The translations under genes and the position numbers were made by a program. A stretch of DNA of 64,000 bases, from assembly GCA_942492115.1 (NCBI GenBank), contig CALODL010000008.1, forward strand, positions 33,339-97,338, given 5' to 3'. The stretch is from CALODL01 sp942492115. Lineage in GTDB: Bacteria > Planctomycetota > Phycisphaerae > UBA1845 > CAIVHJ01. The notes beneath the pieces are model-generated. The model saw only the letters and a list, made by a program, of their open reading frames with translations, had not been told where the DNA came from and did no database searches. Positions 8,772 through 16,416 of this stretch are shown here, in pieces (position 1 is the first letter of the stretch; each line of letters starts with the position of its first letter).

Positions 8772-9276
8772 AACTCGACATCTCCTTTCCTCTGCCGGGT
8801 CTCCTACAGGTTGGGATTCCCCGGCTTCATGGGTCGTATGAGATGTTCCGACTTCCTACCATCCATCCCGTCGCACTTCGTTGCCTTCGTTTGACGGTAC
8901 CAGCCTTGCGCCTGTCTTCGCTCCTCGCGACGCCAGGCACGAACGTCGCAGGCCGGGACGGTGGTCTTCCGTCAGCCCCATGCGGATTGATGAAGACTGG
9001 AGACAGCAGGATCTCCCGTGTTCCTAGGGAACCCCATTGTGTGCATGCCCTGCTCTAAGACCCCGGTGGAGTCGTTCACGTCAGGCCAGTAAGACGCGAC
9101 GATGCCGCCTTCCGACATAATGCGGACGCCGTCGGCCTCCACGAATAGTCCAGTTTCGAGGCTCAATCACACGGCCTATACACTCGCTGTTTACGCTTCG
9201 CAGTGCAGGTCACCCATACACCACGCAAAACTCGCTTCCGGCTGTTGGCCAGACTGTGCCGGATAGGATTGGATAC

Positions 9277-9293
9277 CTATCGGGTTCCGATAG
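9277..9293 (-). terminator. Short hairpin after the 9305-9874 gene
   Basis: CTATCGG / CCGATAG with a three-base loop, 12 bases after the stop codon at 9305. Seven-base stem, no clear U run, so the terminator call is modest. Confidence 0.35.
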
Positions 9294-9304
9294 AAGGTTT
9301 CAGG

Positions 9305-9874
9305 TCATAGACAATCCCCCTTCTCGAGGCTTTTCACGGCGCAACCACACTCCGGACAAGCCCCCGCGGTCCCCCTCAGATCATACGCACACACCACGCA
9401 CAGCCCATGCCTTGAACGCCATCGACGTCGGGTCCAGGACACGAATCCGCAGGCGGGCAGGATGGCCAACAGGAGGGTTGGGATCCACAGCGGGATGATC
9501 GTGTGGCGAACAGTCTTGGGATGGAAGGTAACAGGAACACGCTGCCTCCAGACAGGGGACCACGTCGTCTGCAACCCAGAATAACCATGATGGCCATGAC
9601 TGCTAGGCTTGATAGTCCCGTCGAGCATGGCCAGCTTTCTTTCATCGGTTGTTTTTGCAAACTGAAAGCGATAGGGCTGAAATCTAGCATACTTCGGTTC
9701 CGGCACGGGTGTGAAGCGTTCGAGGTAGTTCCAGGTGTATTCCGTAGCTCCCCGTTGCAACCACACAACGAGCTTCTCGCCAGCAAACCACCAGTTCCAG
9801 TACGACGCACCCCAAGCAACAAGCGTGATCGAGAGCAGAACGGCAGAGATGACTGTGAGCGTGCGACGGAGCAT
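9305..9874 (-). CDS. Membrane protein with C-terminal zinc ribbon (CVVCAYDLRG)
   Basis: 189 aa from the ATG at 9874, which is preceded by GGGAG seven bases upstream; an upstream extension exists but begins without a ribosome site. The layout is an N-terminal hydrophobic helix (TVISAVLLSITLVAWGASYW), an extracytoplasmic region of about 90 residues, a second helix (IPLWIPTLLLAILPACGFV), then CVVCAYDLRGTAGACPECGC close to the C-terminus. This is the same overall plan as 5840-6562 (TM, loop, TM, ribbon), so the two are probably paralogues. Function unknown. Confidence 0.7.
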   Translation of the reverse strand: MLRRTLTVISAVLLSITLVAWGASYWNWWFAGEKLVVWLQRGATEYTWNYLERFTPVPEPKYARFQPYRFQFAKTTDERKLAMLDGTIKPSSHGHHGYSGLQTTWSPVWRQRVPVTFHPKTVRHTIIPLWIPTLLLAILPACGFVSWTRRRWRSRHGLCVVCAYDLRGTAGACPECGCAVKSLEKGDCL

Positions 9875-9967
9875 GCGAGGCTCCCGGTTCGATCGGACGA
9901 CCTGCTGATTATACCCGCTCTCCGGCCGGTGCATTGGTTGGAGGTGGTGTTGGGCAGGCCGCAGTCG

Positions 9968-10666
9968 CTAGAACGGGATGGTAAGGGTACAGATCGTGGC
10001 AACAACCGCAGTGGCCCCGAATCCGAACGTGCACCCGGCAACCACTCCTGCAATCTTGTTCGACCGTTCGAGTTGGGCAGCTGATTTGACGTGGCGTTGG
10101 CGGTGAGGAATGAACACCGCGATGGCGTAGAAGATTACAGCATTGATCGTTCCGTAGAACAACGGCAACAAGGTGTGTCCGATCGCGTAGCCAATCGTGT
10201 AATAATCAGACGAGCCCCGGAGCACGACGATCGTGCCCAGGATCGTGCCGAGGAATCCACAGCTCAGCGAAAACGCAACCGCGGTCTTGAAGAAGCTCGC
10301 CGCATCGCGTACCCCGGCTGGAGTCGTACCACCGACGAGCGTCGCGACCGAATTGTGAAAGCCCCTCAGTCCGAAGCATGCCATCATGAGGACCAAAGGC
10401 AAGATGGCGGCAACAATCAGGCTGAATGGGGCAAGGAAATAGTCGAGTGTGCCCTTGGCGTAGATCGCCCATCCGATCAGCCCACTGAAGATCAGCATTC
10501 CGATGACCAGCCCCGCGATCGGTGCTCTGTGCGTTGCCTTGTTGCGGTAAGTCAACGGATCCGCAATATCGCACCCGCACCCACACTCTGGACATATCGA
10601 TCTCCGCAGGTCGCGGAGACTATAGCCGCAATCGAGACAGGCTGCGTCGAAAGGAAGTGTGCTCAT
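9968..10666 (-). CDS. Polytopic membrane protein with N-terminal zinc ribbon
   Basis: 232 aa. Here the ribbon is at the N-terminus (CLDCGYSLRDLRRSICPECG, residues 10-29), followed by four or five hydrophobic segments (IAGLVIGMLIFSGLIGWAIY; FSLIVAAILPLVLMMACFG; SFFKTAVAFSLSCGFLGTILGTIVVL; GTINAVIFYAIAVFI; VVAGCTFGFGATAVVATICTL). The segment FKTAVAFSLSCGFLGTILGT faintly recalls MotA/TolQ/ExbB channel helices, but I would not assign that family. The ribbon position is swapped relative to the neighbouring proteins. No clear ribosome site. Confidence 0.6.
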   Translation of the reverse strand: MSTLPFDAACLDCGYSLRDLRRSICPECGCGCDIADPLTYRNKATHRAPIAGLVIGMLIFSGLIGWAIYAKGTLDYFLAPFSLIVAAILPLVLMMACFGLRGFHNSVATLVGGTTPAGVRDAASFFKTAVAFSLSCGFLGTILGTIVVLRGSSDYYTIGYAIGHTLLPLFYGTINAVIFYAIAVFIPHRQRHVKSAAQLERSNKIAGVVAGCTFGFGATAVVATICTLTIPF

Positions 10667-10798
10667 GTGTCGAATTCCAGTTCAGTTTGCAGCTCCCTGC
10701 CATCTTATGATCGGCAACCACCGCCGCTAATCCTGTGTCAAACGAGGTTGCGGGGTCGACCGCGGCGCTCGGGACGGGGATCGGGGGTATACTTGGGT

Positions 10799-10833
10799 GG
10801 CAGGGTCGTTAGGGTCGTTGCTCAGAGAAAGGT
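10799..10833 (+). repeat. AGGGTCGTT repeat, copy A
   Basis: Contains GGCAGGGTCGTTAGGGTCG followed by CTCAGAG. It matches the reverse complement of copy D but lacks one 9-base unit. It lies about 40 bases before the start of the 10871-11272 gene and is inverted relative to copy B on the other side of that gene. Confidence 0.6.
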
Positions 10834-10870
10834 GTATGGTGCCAGGCGTGTCCACTTGGCAAGTCCACCG

Positions 10871-11272
10871 ATGAAATGGCATCCTCGGCGAGTTATTTGC
10901 TCCGTCTTGGTCGGCGGCTTCGTGCTGCTCTATGGTTGGTCGTTCTGGATGGATATCTACATGGCTGCAACGACGACCTTCTCAGCATCCGTCCGGTGTT
11001 TCCTGGTCAAGGAGGAGGGCCGGTTCCCACAATCGCTCGACGAATTACAGGCTCACGAATGCGGCGAGCAGTACCTGAGTCGGATTGTCTGGTTCGATCT
11101 TGCCGAAGGCGTGAAGACGACGGACATCGATGTGACTGGTTGGGTCGAGAGCCAGCAGCGGTATGTGGTCGAGTTCTCCGGACACGGCTTCCCTTACAGT
11201 AGGGATTTCCGCCGAGTCTCCAGCTACATCGGGCAGTACATTCACAATGAAGTACTTCGGCCGCAGGAGTGA
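10871..11272 (+). CDS. Small membrane-anchored protein of unknown function
   Basis: 133 aa. A basic start (MKWHPRR) is followed by one membrane helix (VICSVLVGGFVLLYGWSFWM) and then a polar domain of about 100 residues (FLVKEEGRFPQSLDELQA ... VEFSGHGFPYSRDF). The segment GRFPQSLDEL resembles the post-helix region of some pseudopilins and of small planctomycete proteins, but no family is clear. I took the ATG at 10871 because the signal/anchor follows directly; no Shine-Dalgarno site is visible. It is bracketed by repeat copies A and B in opposite orientation, as is the 11890-12387 gene by C and D. Confidence 0.5.
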   Translation: MKWHPRRVICSVLVGGFVLLYGWSFWMDIYMAATTTFSASVRCFLVKEEGRFPQSLDELQAHECGEQYLSRIVWFDLAEGVKTTDIDVTGWVESQQRYVVEFSGHGFPYSRDFRRVSSYIGQYIHNEVLRPQE

Positions 11273-11310
11273 TCCGATTTCAGTCTCGCCCGGCCCCGCT
11301 TCTGTCCATA

Positions 11311-11355
11311 TACTTCCTCAGATCAACGTCCCTAACGACCCTATCGACCCTGATG
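11311..11355 (-). repeat. AGGGTCGTT repeat, copy B (inverted)
   Basis: Plus-strand text TACTTCCTCAGATCAACG, then CCCTAACGACCCTATCGACC. On the minus strand this gives three tandem 9-base AGGG[A/T]CG-type units ending in CTGAGGAAGTA. It shares more than 35 of 45 positions with copy D. Confidence 0.7.
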
Positions 11356-11408
11356 TGAGTTCGGCTGCGGAGTAGTACCGACTGTACAGTGTTGGAACGA
11401 GGTTCACG

Positions 11409-11828
11409 ATGCGGAAAGGCCATTGGCTCATTCCGGAGCTGGCGTACTTCGAGTCAAAGGCTGCTCGAAGATTGGCTGAGCGAGACGCCGGCAAGCGAAT
11501 GGTCAAGACTTGGGGATTCTGGGGATGTCTTGTCTTGTATGGAGCCGTTTCCTTCGGTGCTCAGCATCTTCTCGCGGAGACATCCCCTTTTCTCGTAAGT
11601 CGATACCCTACTTCCGACACCATGTTCTGGTCTATTCCTGTTGCGATGCTCGTGACGAAGTACGGCCTGCTCATGTGTTACTTTCAGCTTGGAGTTCGGC
11701 AACCATACCGTCGGCAGTTGCGAAGCGAGCTTTCCCGGGTCGGAATTTGTCTCTGCGAGGAGTGCGGTTATGACCTTCGCGGGTCTTCTGGTAAATGCCC
11801 GGAGTGTGGACGCCTGGAAGGCAAGTGA
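11409..11828 (+). CDS. Membrane protein with C-terminal zinc ribbon (CEECGYDLRG)
   Basis: 139 aa. A polar, Arg-rich N-terminal part (ELAYFESKAARRLAERDAGKRM) precedes two membrane helices (TWGFWGCLVLYGAVSFGAQHLL; FWSIPVAMLVTKYGLLMCYF) and the ribbon CEECGYDLRGSSGKCPECG near the C-terminus. The start is supported by GAGG seven bases upstream. It is the fifth ribbon protein of this kind within 6 kb. It sits between the two repeat-bracketed genes and is not itself bracketed in the same way. Function unknown. Confidence 0.65.
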   Translation: MRKGHWLIPELAYFESKAARRLAERDAGKRMVKTWGFWGCLVLYGAVSFGAQHLLAETSPFLVSRYPTSDTMFWSIPVAMLVTKYGLLMCYFQLGVRQPYRRQLRSELSRVGICLCEECGYDLRGSSGKCPECGRLEGK

Positions 11829-11850
11829 GGACGAGCATCACGCTACAGGG

Positions 11851-11886
11851 TCATCAGGGCCGATAGGGTCGTTAATCAGGAAGGTA
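11851..11886 (+). repeat. AGGGTCGTT repeat, copy C
   Basis: TCATCAGGGCCGATAGGGTC then GTTAATCAGGAAGGTA. It aligns with the reverse complement of copy B (same ends, CATCAGGG and AGGAAGTA-like) but lacks one 9-base unit. The AGGAAGG at its end also serves as the ribosome site of the lipoprotein gene at 11890. Confidence 0.6.
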
Positions 11887-11889
11887 AAT

Positions 11890-12387
11890 ATGATGCGATG
11901 GACTCAACCCACTGGTCTGCCAGTTCTGTTCTCGATGATCCCCCTGACCTTATCCGGCTGTGCAGCTTTTGAGATGAAGGGTTCCCATACCGTCTATGCT
12001 GCACAGCTTGATGACGGTGGTCGGGTCGAGATCACCCGGGAGTTCAAGCGAAACCTGGTGCTCGGGAAGGATCACAAATACGCCCGGCTGGTTCTGCATC
12101 TCGATGACGGACCTTACGATGCAGTGCACGCCGAGGTGGCCCGAATCACCAAGGGCGAACATGAGCCGCAACGCGATGACTTCTGGAATGGCTTCGATAA
12201 TGTTCAGCTGGACGGCTGGACCGATGACACCGGAAGCCGAGTGTGGATTCGTGATCTTCGCCAGCACGTGATTGTTGCAACTGTTGATCGCAAGACTCGT
12301 GCCGTTACTGGACTGGATAAGCCGATTCCTTCGTGGGTCACAGCAGATGGTGGCCGCCGCCTTGAACCGCATGCGACTTCACCGTAG
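11890..12387 (+). CDS. Putative lipoprotein, unknown function
   Basis: 165 aa. Signal peptide with a lipobox: LTLSGC at about residues 20-25, then AAFEMKGSHTVY. The start at 11890 has AGGAAGG upstream. The mature part is polar and mixed alpha/beta in appearance (DGGRVEITREFKRNLVLGK; DDGPYDAVHAEVARITKGE; VWIRDLRQHVIVATVDRK). The residues after the lipid-modified Cys (C-A-A-F-E-M-K) closely match those of the lipoprotein at 16417-16827 (C-T-T-F-Q-M-K), so the two may be distant relatives or share a sorting context. Lies between repeat copies C and D. Confidence 0.6.
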   Translation: MMRWTQPTGLPVLFSMIPLTLSGCAAFEMKGSHTVYAAQLDDGGRVEITREFKRNLVLGKDHKYARLVLHLDDGPYDAVHAEVARITKGEHEPQRDDFWNGFDNVQLDGWTDDTGSRVWIRDLRQHVIVATVDRKTRAVTGLDKPIPSWVTADGGRRLEPHATSP

Positions 12388-12403
12388 GCATTGCTCTTCG
12401 CTC

Positions 12404-12447
12404 ATACTTCCTCAGATAACGTCCCTAACGACCCTATCGTCCCTGCC
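12404..12447 (-). repeat. AGGGTCGTT repeat, copy D (inverted)
   Basis: Plus-strand text ATACTTCCTCAGATAACG then TCCCTAACGACCCTATCG and TCCCTGCC. The central part is nearly identical to copy B and inverted relative to copies A and C. Confidence 0.7.
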
Positions 12448-12448
12448 T

Positions 12449-12915
12449 GAGCCGGAAGATTGCAATAACAACCTCAGCCCAGATGAGTGTGATCTCGAAA
12501 CGGGAATATCACTGGACTCAATTCCTACTAAGGGCGACGGCGTTCCTGACGAATGCCAATGCTTCATTGTTGACACGATTCCACCTTCCGAAAGTATCGA
12601 TGCCCGAATTCCGTCGAACGACTCCGGTAAGCTAATAGGTTGGTCATCTATAGAGTTGTCGATGTGTGATGAAGCTGAGATACTCACCTTGGGTTTCTTC
12701 CGGGTGACGTGTCCGGCGATGGCCTGTCGAACTCACTCGATATTCTTGTTCTCATCGACTACTTGAATGGGATTACTTCCCTCAACGAATGGCAGTGCGA
12801 CATCGACCGCTCCGGAGAATGTGACCCGCTCGATATATTAAAACTCATCGACCTGCTCAACGGGGCCGGCGAGTATGATGTGTGGCTGGAAGCGGAGATT
12901 CCACCTTGCCCGTGA
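12449..12915 (+). pseudogene. Frameshifted remnant of a dockerin-bearing secreted protein
   Basis: Two frames give one protein. The first reads EDCNNNLSPDECDLETGISL and continues through GDGVPDECQC (thrombospondin type 3-like), up to about 12705. The second, one frame away, continues GDVSGDGLSNSLDILVLID...CDIDRSGECDPLDILKLIDLLNGAGEYD and stops at 12915. The second part is a two-motif dockerin domain closely similar to the C-terminus of 24654-26480. The N-terminal part and signal peptide are missing: the first frame runs upstream into repeat D. So this is a 5'-truncated and frameshifted gene end. Confidence 0.65.
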
Positions 12916-13067
12916 CACCTACGCCAGAATACGTACGGCAGCCCTAATTCCGCTCTCAGATGTCGGTTCAACCCACCAAGTGTCGCATCGTACGGTGTGG
13001 ACCTTGGAAAATGGCACCAGTCCACGTGGTATCATGGTCCATGAACACTTCCGCCTTGGAGCCGAAC

Positions 13068-15104
13068 ATGAAATCCGCCAATCTACTCGCCCTGACCATT
13101 GTCCTCCCATCGGCGGCCTGGGCTGGGGACCACGAGATTCCGGTGTGGTTCGAATCCGATCAAGTCTTCTCGCCGGACCCCGCGGAGTTCGACCGCTTTG
13201 GCTTGAGCGTTGCGGTTGACGGGAGCACCATGATGGTCGGCGAGCCTGGGGATGGGTGTGATCCAGAATCGTCCTATGCGGGCACGGGAAAGGTCCACGT
13301 GTTCGAGTGGCAGGGCACGGCCTGGATCCAGGTTCAACAGCTGACCTCGTCGTCGTTGACCTGCGTCGATATGCTCGGCTACACGATCGACATCAACGGC
13401 GACTTTGCGTTCGTGAGCACCCACTGGATCTTCACCGAAGAGCCGAATACCAAGGTTGTGGTCTTCAAGAAGGTCGATGGGATCTGGGTCGAGCATCAGA
13501 CCATTGCCAACGCGAATCCGATGCCGTGGGAACGGTTCGGCTACAGGATTGACATCAGCGGTGAGTGGGCGGCGATTCTCAATTCGTGTTCTGATTGGGG
13601 CGTGTATCAATGCTACTATGGTACGATCGCGATGTACCGACTGGATGATGGGTATTGGGAGTTGACCCACTGGATTGAAAACCCGCACGGCCCAACGTCG
13701 CCGATAGACTTTGGACTGTCAATGGCGCTGGAAGGGGGCACGCTGTTTGTCGGCAGTACTCACGGCGTGTATCGCTATGAAAACCAAGGGGCGACGTGGG
13801 AGCTTGTCGATTCCTGGGACGGCAGCGTGAGCGGTGAAGGCTGGTTCGGCGTCGGCCTGGATCTGGATGGTGAACTGCTGGTCGTTAGTGCACCTGACGA
13901 GGATACCGTTGCAGAGAACCATGGCGCCGTCTACGTCTACCGCGGCAGCGACGGAACGTGGGGATTGGAGCAGCAGATCATTCCACCAGCACACACGTTC
14001 AGTTGGGTGTCCGTTGACCAGAACGTTCTGACGGTGGCGGCACACGAGCCGGGTGGGCCTGTTGTGTTCTATGTGTATGCGTTCGATGGTATGGACTGGA
14101 CGCTTGCGGGTCAGCTGGCCCCATCTTCTGACGATGCGGAGCTTGCATACACGTACGACATGTCCGACGAATATGTCGTTGTAGGTACAGCCGATACTTC
14201 AGAAAATGCCAATGTTCTTGTTTATGACGTCGCCTGCCACTTGAACTGCGCTAGTGTGAGTCGAGATCCGTGCTTGTGGTGGGACTGCTCCACGTGCTCC
14301 AGTACCCCTGTTCATTTTGCAGACATGGGGGGCGCGTTTGGGGAGTGTGCGCCTGACGGTGCCGCAGATGGCAATGATCGCTTTCGTGCCCTGAACTGCT
14401 TCGCCGATACGCAGGTCGATGGCGTTCCCGGTTACCCTTGCGAGCAGGCACCGCCAACTGCTGTCAACGTCGACGCCGGAGGACCGTTCGGCAGCTGCGA
14501 GCCCGATGGCGTGTGCGATGGCAACGATGCTTTTCATGCTTTGAACGCTTTCTCCGGGGCAACGACCTGCTCTTGCCCGCTCGACGGCTCCCCGATGCCC
14601 GTGATCGATGCGGTGGTCACCCGCCAGGCCACTCTCGAATTGCGGCCCACCAAGAAACACGTCCGCCCCGGTGACATGATTGCGGTCGAGGTCTTCCTGA
14701 GTTCACCGCTCGATGACTTGCGGGGCTACCAGTTGCATCTCGGTGTGGCTGGCGGGAATCGTGGGCAACTGGAGCTGATCGACATCAGCATCGACCGGCG
14801 ACGGGATGCGGTGTTCGCTGATAAGACGGCATGGACCGCCTTCAACGTCAACACCGGCCAGATGCTTGCGGGCCTCGATACACCGGGCGTTCGAACGACT
14901 GCCGACTCCTACCTGGCGACGCTCACCTACCGGGCCTCACGGGATGCGCTCGGGCCGTTCAGTATTGAGTTGCTGCATGACGTGGCGGATGCGTCGCAGC
15001 GGACGTTCCTGTTCATGATGGATCAGCGGGCGGTGACGGAGATCGGGGTTGAGCCGGTGGTCGTGGATGTGGTCGCAGGACCGAAGCGGAGGGATGTGCG
15101 ATGA
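13068..15104 (+). CDS. Secreted FG-GAP-like propeller protein with dockerin-like and cohesin-like modules
   Basis: 678 aa. Signal peptide MKSANLLALTIVLPSAAWAG; the ATG at 13068 has GGAG seven bases upstream. Residues about 30-380 contain FG-GAP/integrin-type blades (FGLSVAVDGSTMMVGEPGDG, FGYRIDISGEWAAI, FGLSMALEGGTLFVG, FGVGLDLDGELLVVSAP). A Cys-rich dockerin-like stretch follows (CAPDGAADGNDRFRALNCF ... CEPDGVCDGNDAFHALNAF), then a C-terminal cohesin-like domain (RPGDMIAVEVFLSS ... LRGYQLHLGVAGG ... WTAFNVNTGQMLAG ... RTFLF). The last two modules are in the same order as in 1016-4681. Probably extracellular. Stop overlaps the next start (ATGA). Confidence 0.75.
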   Translation: MKSANLLALTIVLPSAAWAGDHEIPVWFESDQVFSPDPAEFDRFGLSVAVDGSTMMVGEPGDGCDPESSYAGTGKVHVFEWQGTAWIQVQQLTSSSLTCVDMLGYTIDINGDFAFVSTHWIFTEEPNTKVVVFKKVDGIWVEHQTIANANPMPWERFGYRIDISGEWAAILNSCSDWGVYQCYYGTIAMYRLDDGYWELTHWIENPHGPTSPIDFGLSMALEGGTLFVGSTHGVYRYENQGATWELVDSWDGSVSGEGWFGVGLDLDGELLVVSAPDEDTVAENHGAVYVYRGSDGTWGLEQQIIPPAHTFSWVSVDQNVLTVAAHEPGGPVVFYVYAFDGMDWTLAGQLAPSSDDAELAYTYDMSDEYVVVGTADTSENANVLVYDVACHLNCASVSRDPCLWWDCSTCSSTPVHFADMGGAFGECAPDGAADGNDRFRALNCFADTQVDGVPGYPCEQAPPTAVNVDAGGPFGSCEPDGVCDGNDAFHALNAFSGATTCSCPLDGSPMPVIDAVVTRQATLELRPTKKHVRPGDMIAVEVFLSSPLDDLRGYQLHLGVAGGNRGQLELIDISIDRRRDAVFADKTAWTAFNVNTGQMLAGLDTPGVRTTADSYLATLTYRASRDALGPFSIELLHDVADASQRTFLFMMDQRAVTEIGVEPVVVDVVAGPKRRDVR

Positions 15105-16288
15105 GGGCTCTAGTCCTGATCAACATCCTGGTGCTTGCGGGCGTGGCGATTGGGCAGGTACCGCCTGGGTTTGAGGTGGTGAAGGTGACGGAGGCGGATG
15201 CTCTTCGTGATCGGCCCGACATCAACTCCGCCTCAACTGTTGTGTGGGCTGTGCGTACCTCGGAGAACACGGTCATCGCAAGAGAATTCAATAATGGAAT
15301 TGTGAGGACCATAATCGATGATGCTGTCGTGAATGGGGTCCCAGCTATCAATGACAAGGGTGATGTCGTCGTCATAACTGGAACCCGCTTCAGTGGGCCG
15401 TTTGATGTGGCAGTTCATGGTGCGGATGGCTCTAAGATTGTCTTTGATGTAACTGATGCTGTCAGCTTTGTTGACATCAACGATAGCGGCCAAGTTGTGT
15501 GGGTCGACGATTTCTCGGGTAATAGCACGCACACGGATATGTATGTTTTCGACGGCATGTCTTCAAGGCGAGTCACATTTAATGGGCTTCAGAATTCTGA
15601 ACCACGTATGAACACAAACGGGGAGGTCGTATTCAAAACAAGAGACATTTTCGGCACGCTAAGGGTGGTGCAGTTGTTTGATGGGAGTGTCGTGTCACTC
15701 TTGTCTGACCAGAGTGTCGTCGCGTTCTCGGTGGACCTAAACGATGTAGGAGATATTGTCTGGACTGAGGAAGGCGAAGATCTTAACAGGATAATTTTGC
15801 AGGCGAAGAACGAGACCGTTGTCGTGTCAGAGGGCGTTGGGCTCGGGCGATGCACGGTGAACAACCTCAGAGACATCGCCCATGGACAGATAAACCCGGC
15901 CACAAGTTTGTCGGATACGGTTCTGATCGAACACGACGGCAGCACTTACACACTGCCCGGCTTCGGGCTGAACTGTGAAGGCGTTAGGATAAACGATCGG
16001 GCTGAGGTGGTGTGGAAAGGAACTGATGGTGGGTTGGGTGGAATCCTACTGCTCCGACGCATAGCCCCCAACGGCGACTTCAACCACGACTGCCGCATCA
16101 ATGCCTACGACTTAGCCATCTTGGAGAACTGCTACACCGGCGACGGCAATGGACCTGCGGGTGGGCTGCTGGCGGATTGTACGCGGGCGGACTTCGATGG
16201 CGATGGGGATGTGGATCAGGCGGATGTCGATGAGTTCATGGCGGTGGTGACGGGCGTCGAGGGGATGGTGGATGGGTGTGAGCGTTAA
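15101..16288 (+). CDS. Secreted repeat protein with C-terminal dockerin-like region
   Basis: 395 aa. Signal peptide MRALVLINILVLAGVAIGQ. The body has repeats of the form INDKGDVVV / INDSGQVVW / MNTNGEVVF / LNDVGDIVW / INDRAEVVW, each about 45-60 residues apart. This pattern is typical of the beta-propeller-like 'choice-of-anchor' and extracellular repeat proteins of planctomycetes. The C-terminus has two Ca-loop motifs, GDFNHDCRINAYDLAILENC and DFDGDGDVDQADVDEFM, i.e. a dockerin-type EF-hand pair. Its ATG overlaps the preceding stop by four bases and GGAGG lies upstream, so translation is coupled. Codon use is noticeably more AT-rich than in the flanking housekeeping genes. Confidence 0.7.
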   Translation: MRALVLINILVLAGVAIGQVPPGFEVVKVTEADALRDRPDINSASTVVWAVRTSENTVIAREFNNGIVRTIIDDAVVNGVPAINDKGDVVVITGTRFSGPFDVAVHGADGSKIVFDVTDAVSFVDINDSGQVVWVDDFSGNSTHTDMYVFDGMSSRRVTFNGLQNSEPRMNTNGEVVFKTRDIFGTLRVVQLFDGSVVSLLSDQSVVAFSVDLNDVGDIVWTEEGEDLNRIILQAKNETVVVSEGVGLGRCTVNNLRDIAHGQINPATSLSDTVLIEHDGSTYTLPGFGLNCEGVRINDRAEVVWKGTDGGLGGILLLRRIAPNGDFNHDCRINAYDLAILENCYTGDGNGPAGGLLADCTRADFDGDGDVDQADVDEFMAVVTGVEGMVDGCER

Positions 16289-16416
16289 TGAACCCCGTCC
16301 GGTCTCACAGAGGTGTTCTGTGTCGCATGCGAGGATTGGCTGTGCACAGATAAGCGTCGGCACAGAATCACAGCCCAATGCAGGATGGAATCGTGTCTAC
16401 TAATTATGCACACGAA

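Larger units (their letters stand above)
7342..9172 (-). mobile_element. Group II intron (complete, about 1.83 kb)
   Basis: The 5' end is proposed at GTGTG (9172), matching the GUGYG consensus. The 3' end is proposed at the AT at 7342, after a domain VI hairpin (GCCCGGGG/CCCCGGGC) with an unpaired A on its 3' side. Domain V is at 7383-7416. The last six exon bases before the proposed 5' site (TAGGCC) can pair with GGCCTG at 9087-9082, a candidate EBS1, with five Watson-Crick pairs and one G-U. The reverse transcriptase lies in domain IV and ends 14 bases before domain V. A terminator-like hairpin lies upstream at 9277-9293, but group IIC elements usually insert directly after such a hairpin and here it is about 105 bases away. 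Confidence 0.8.

Noticed and set aside
12960..13067. Longer start for the FG-GAP protein
   Set aside because: The extension has no signal peptide and no ribosome site; the ATG at 13068 has GGAG and opens directly with a signal peptide.
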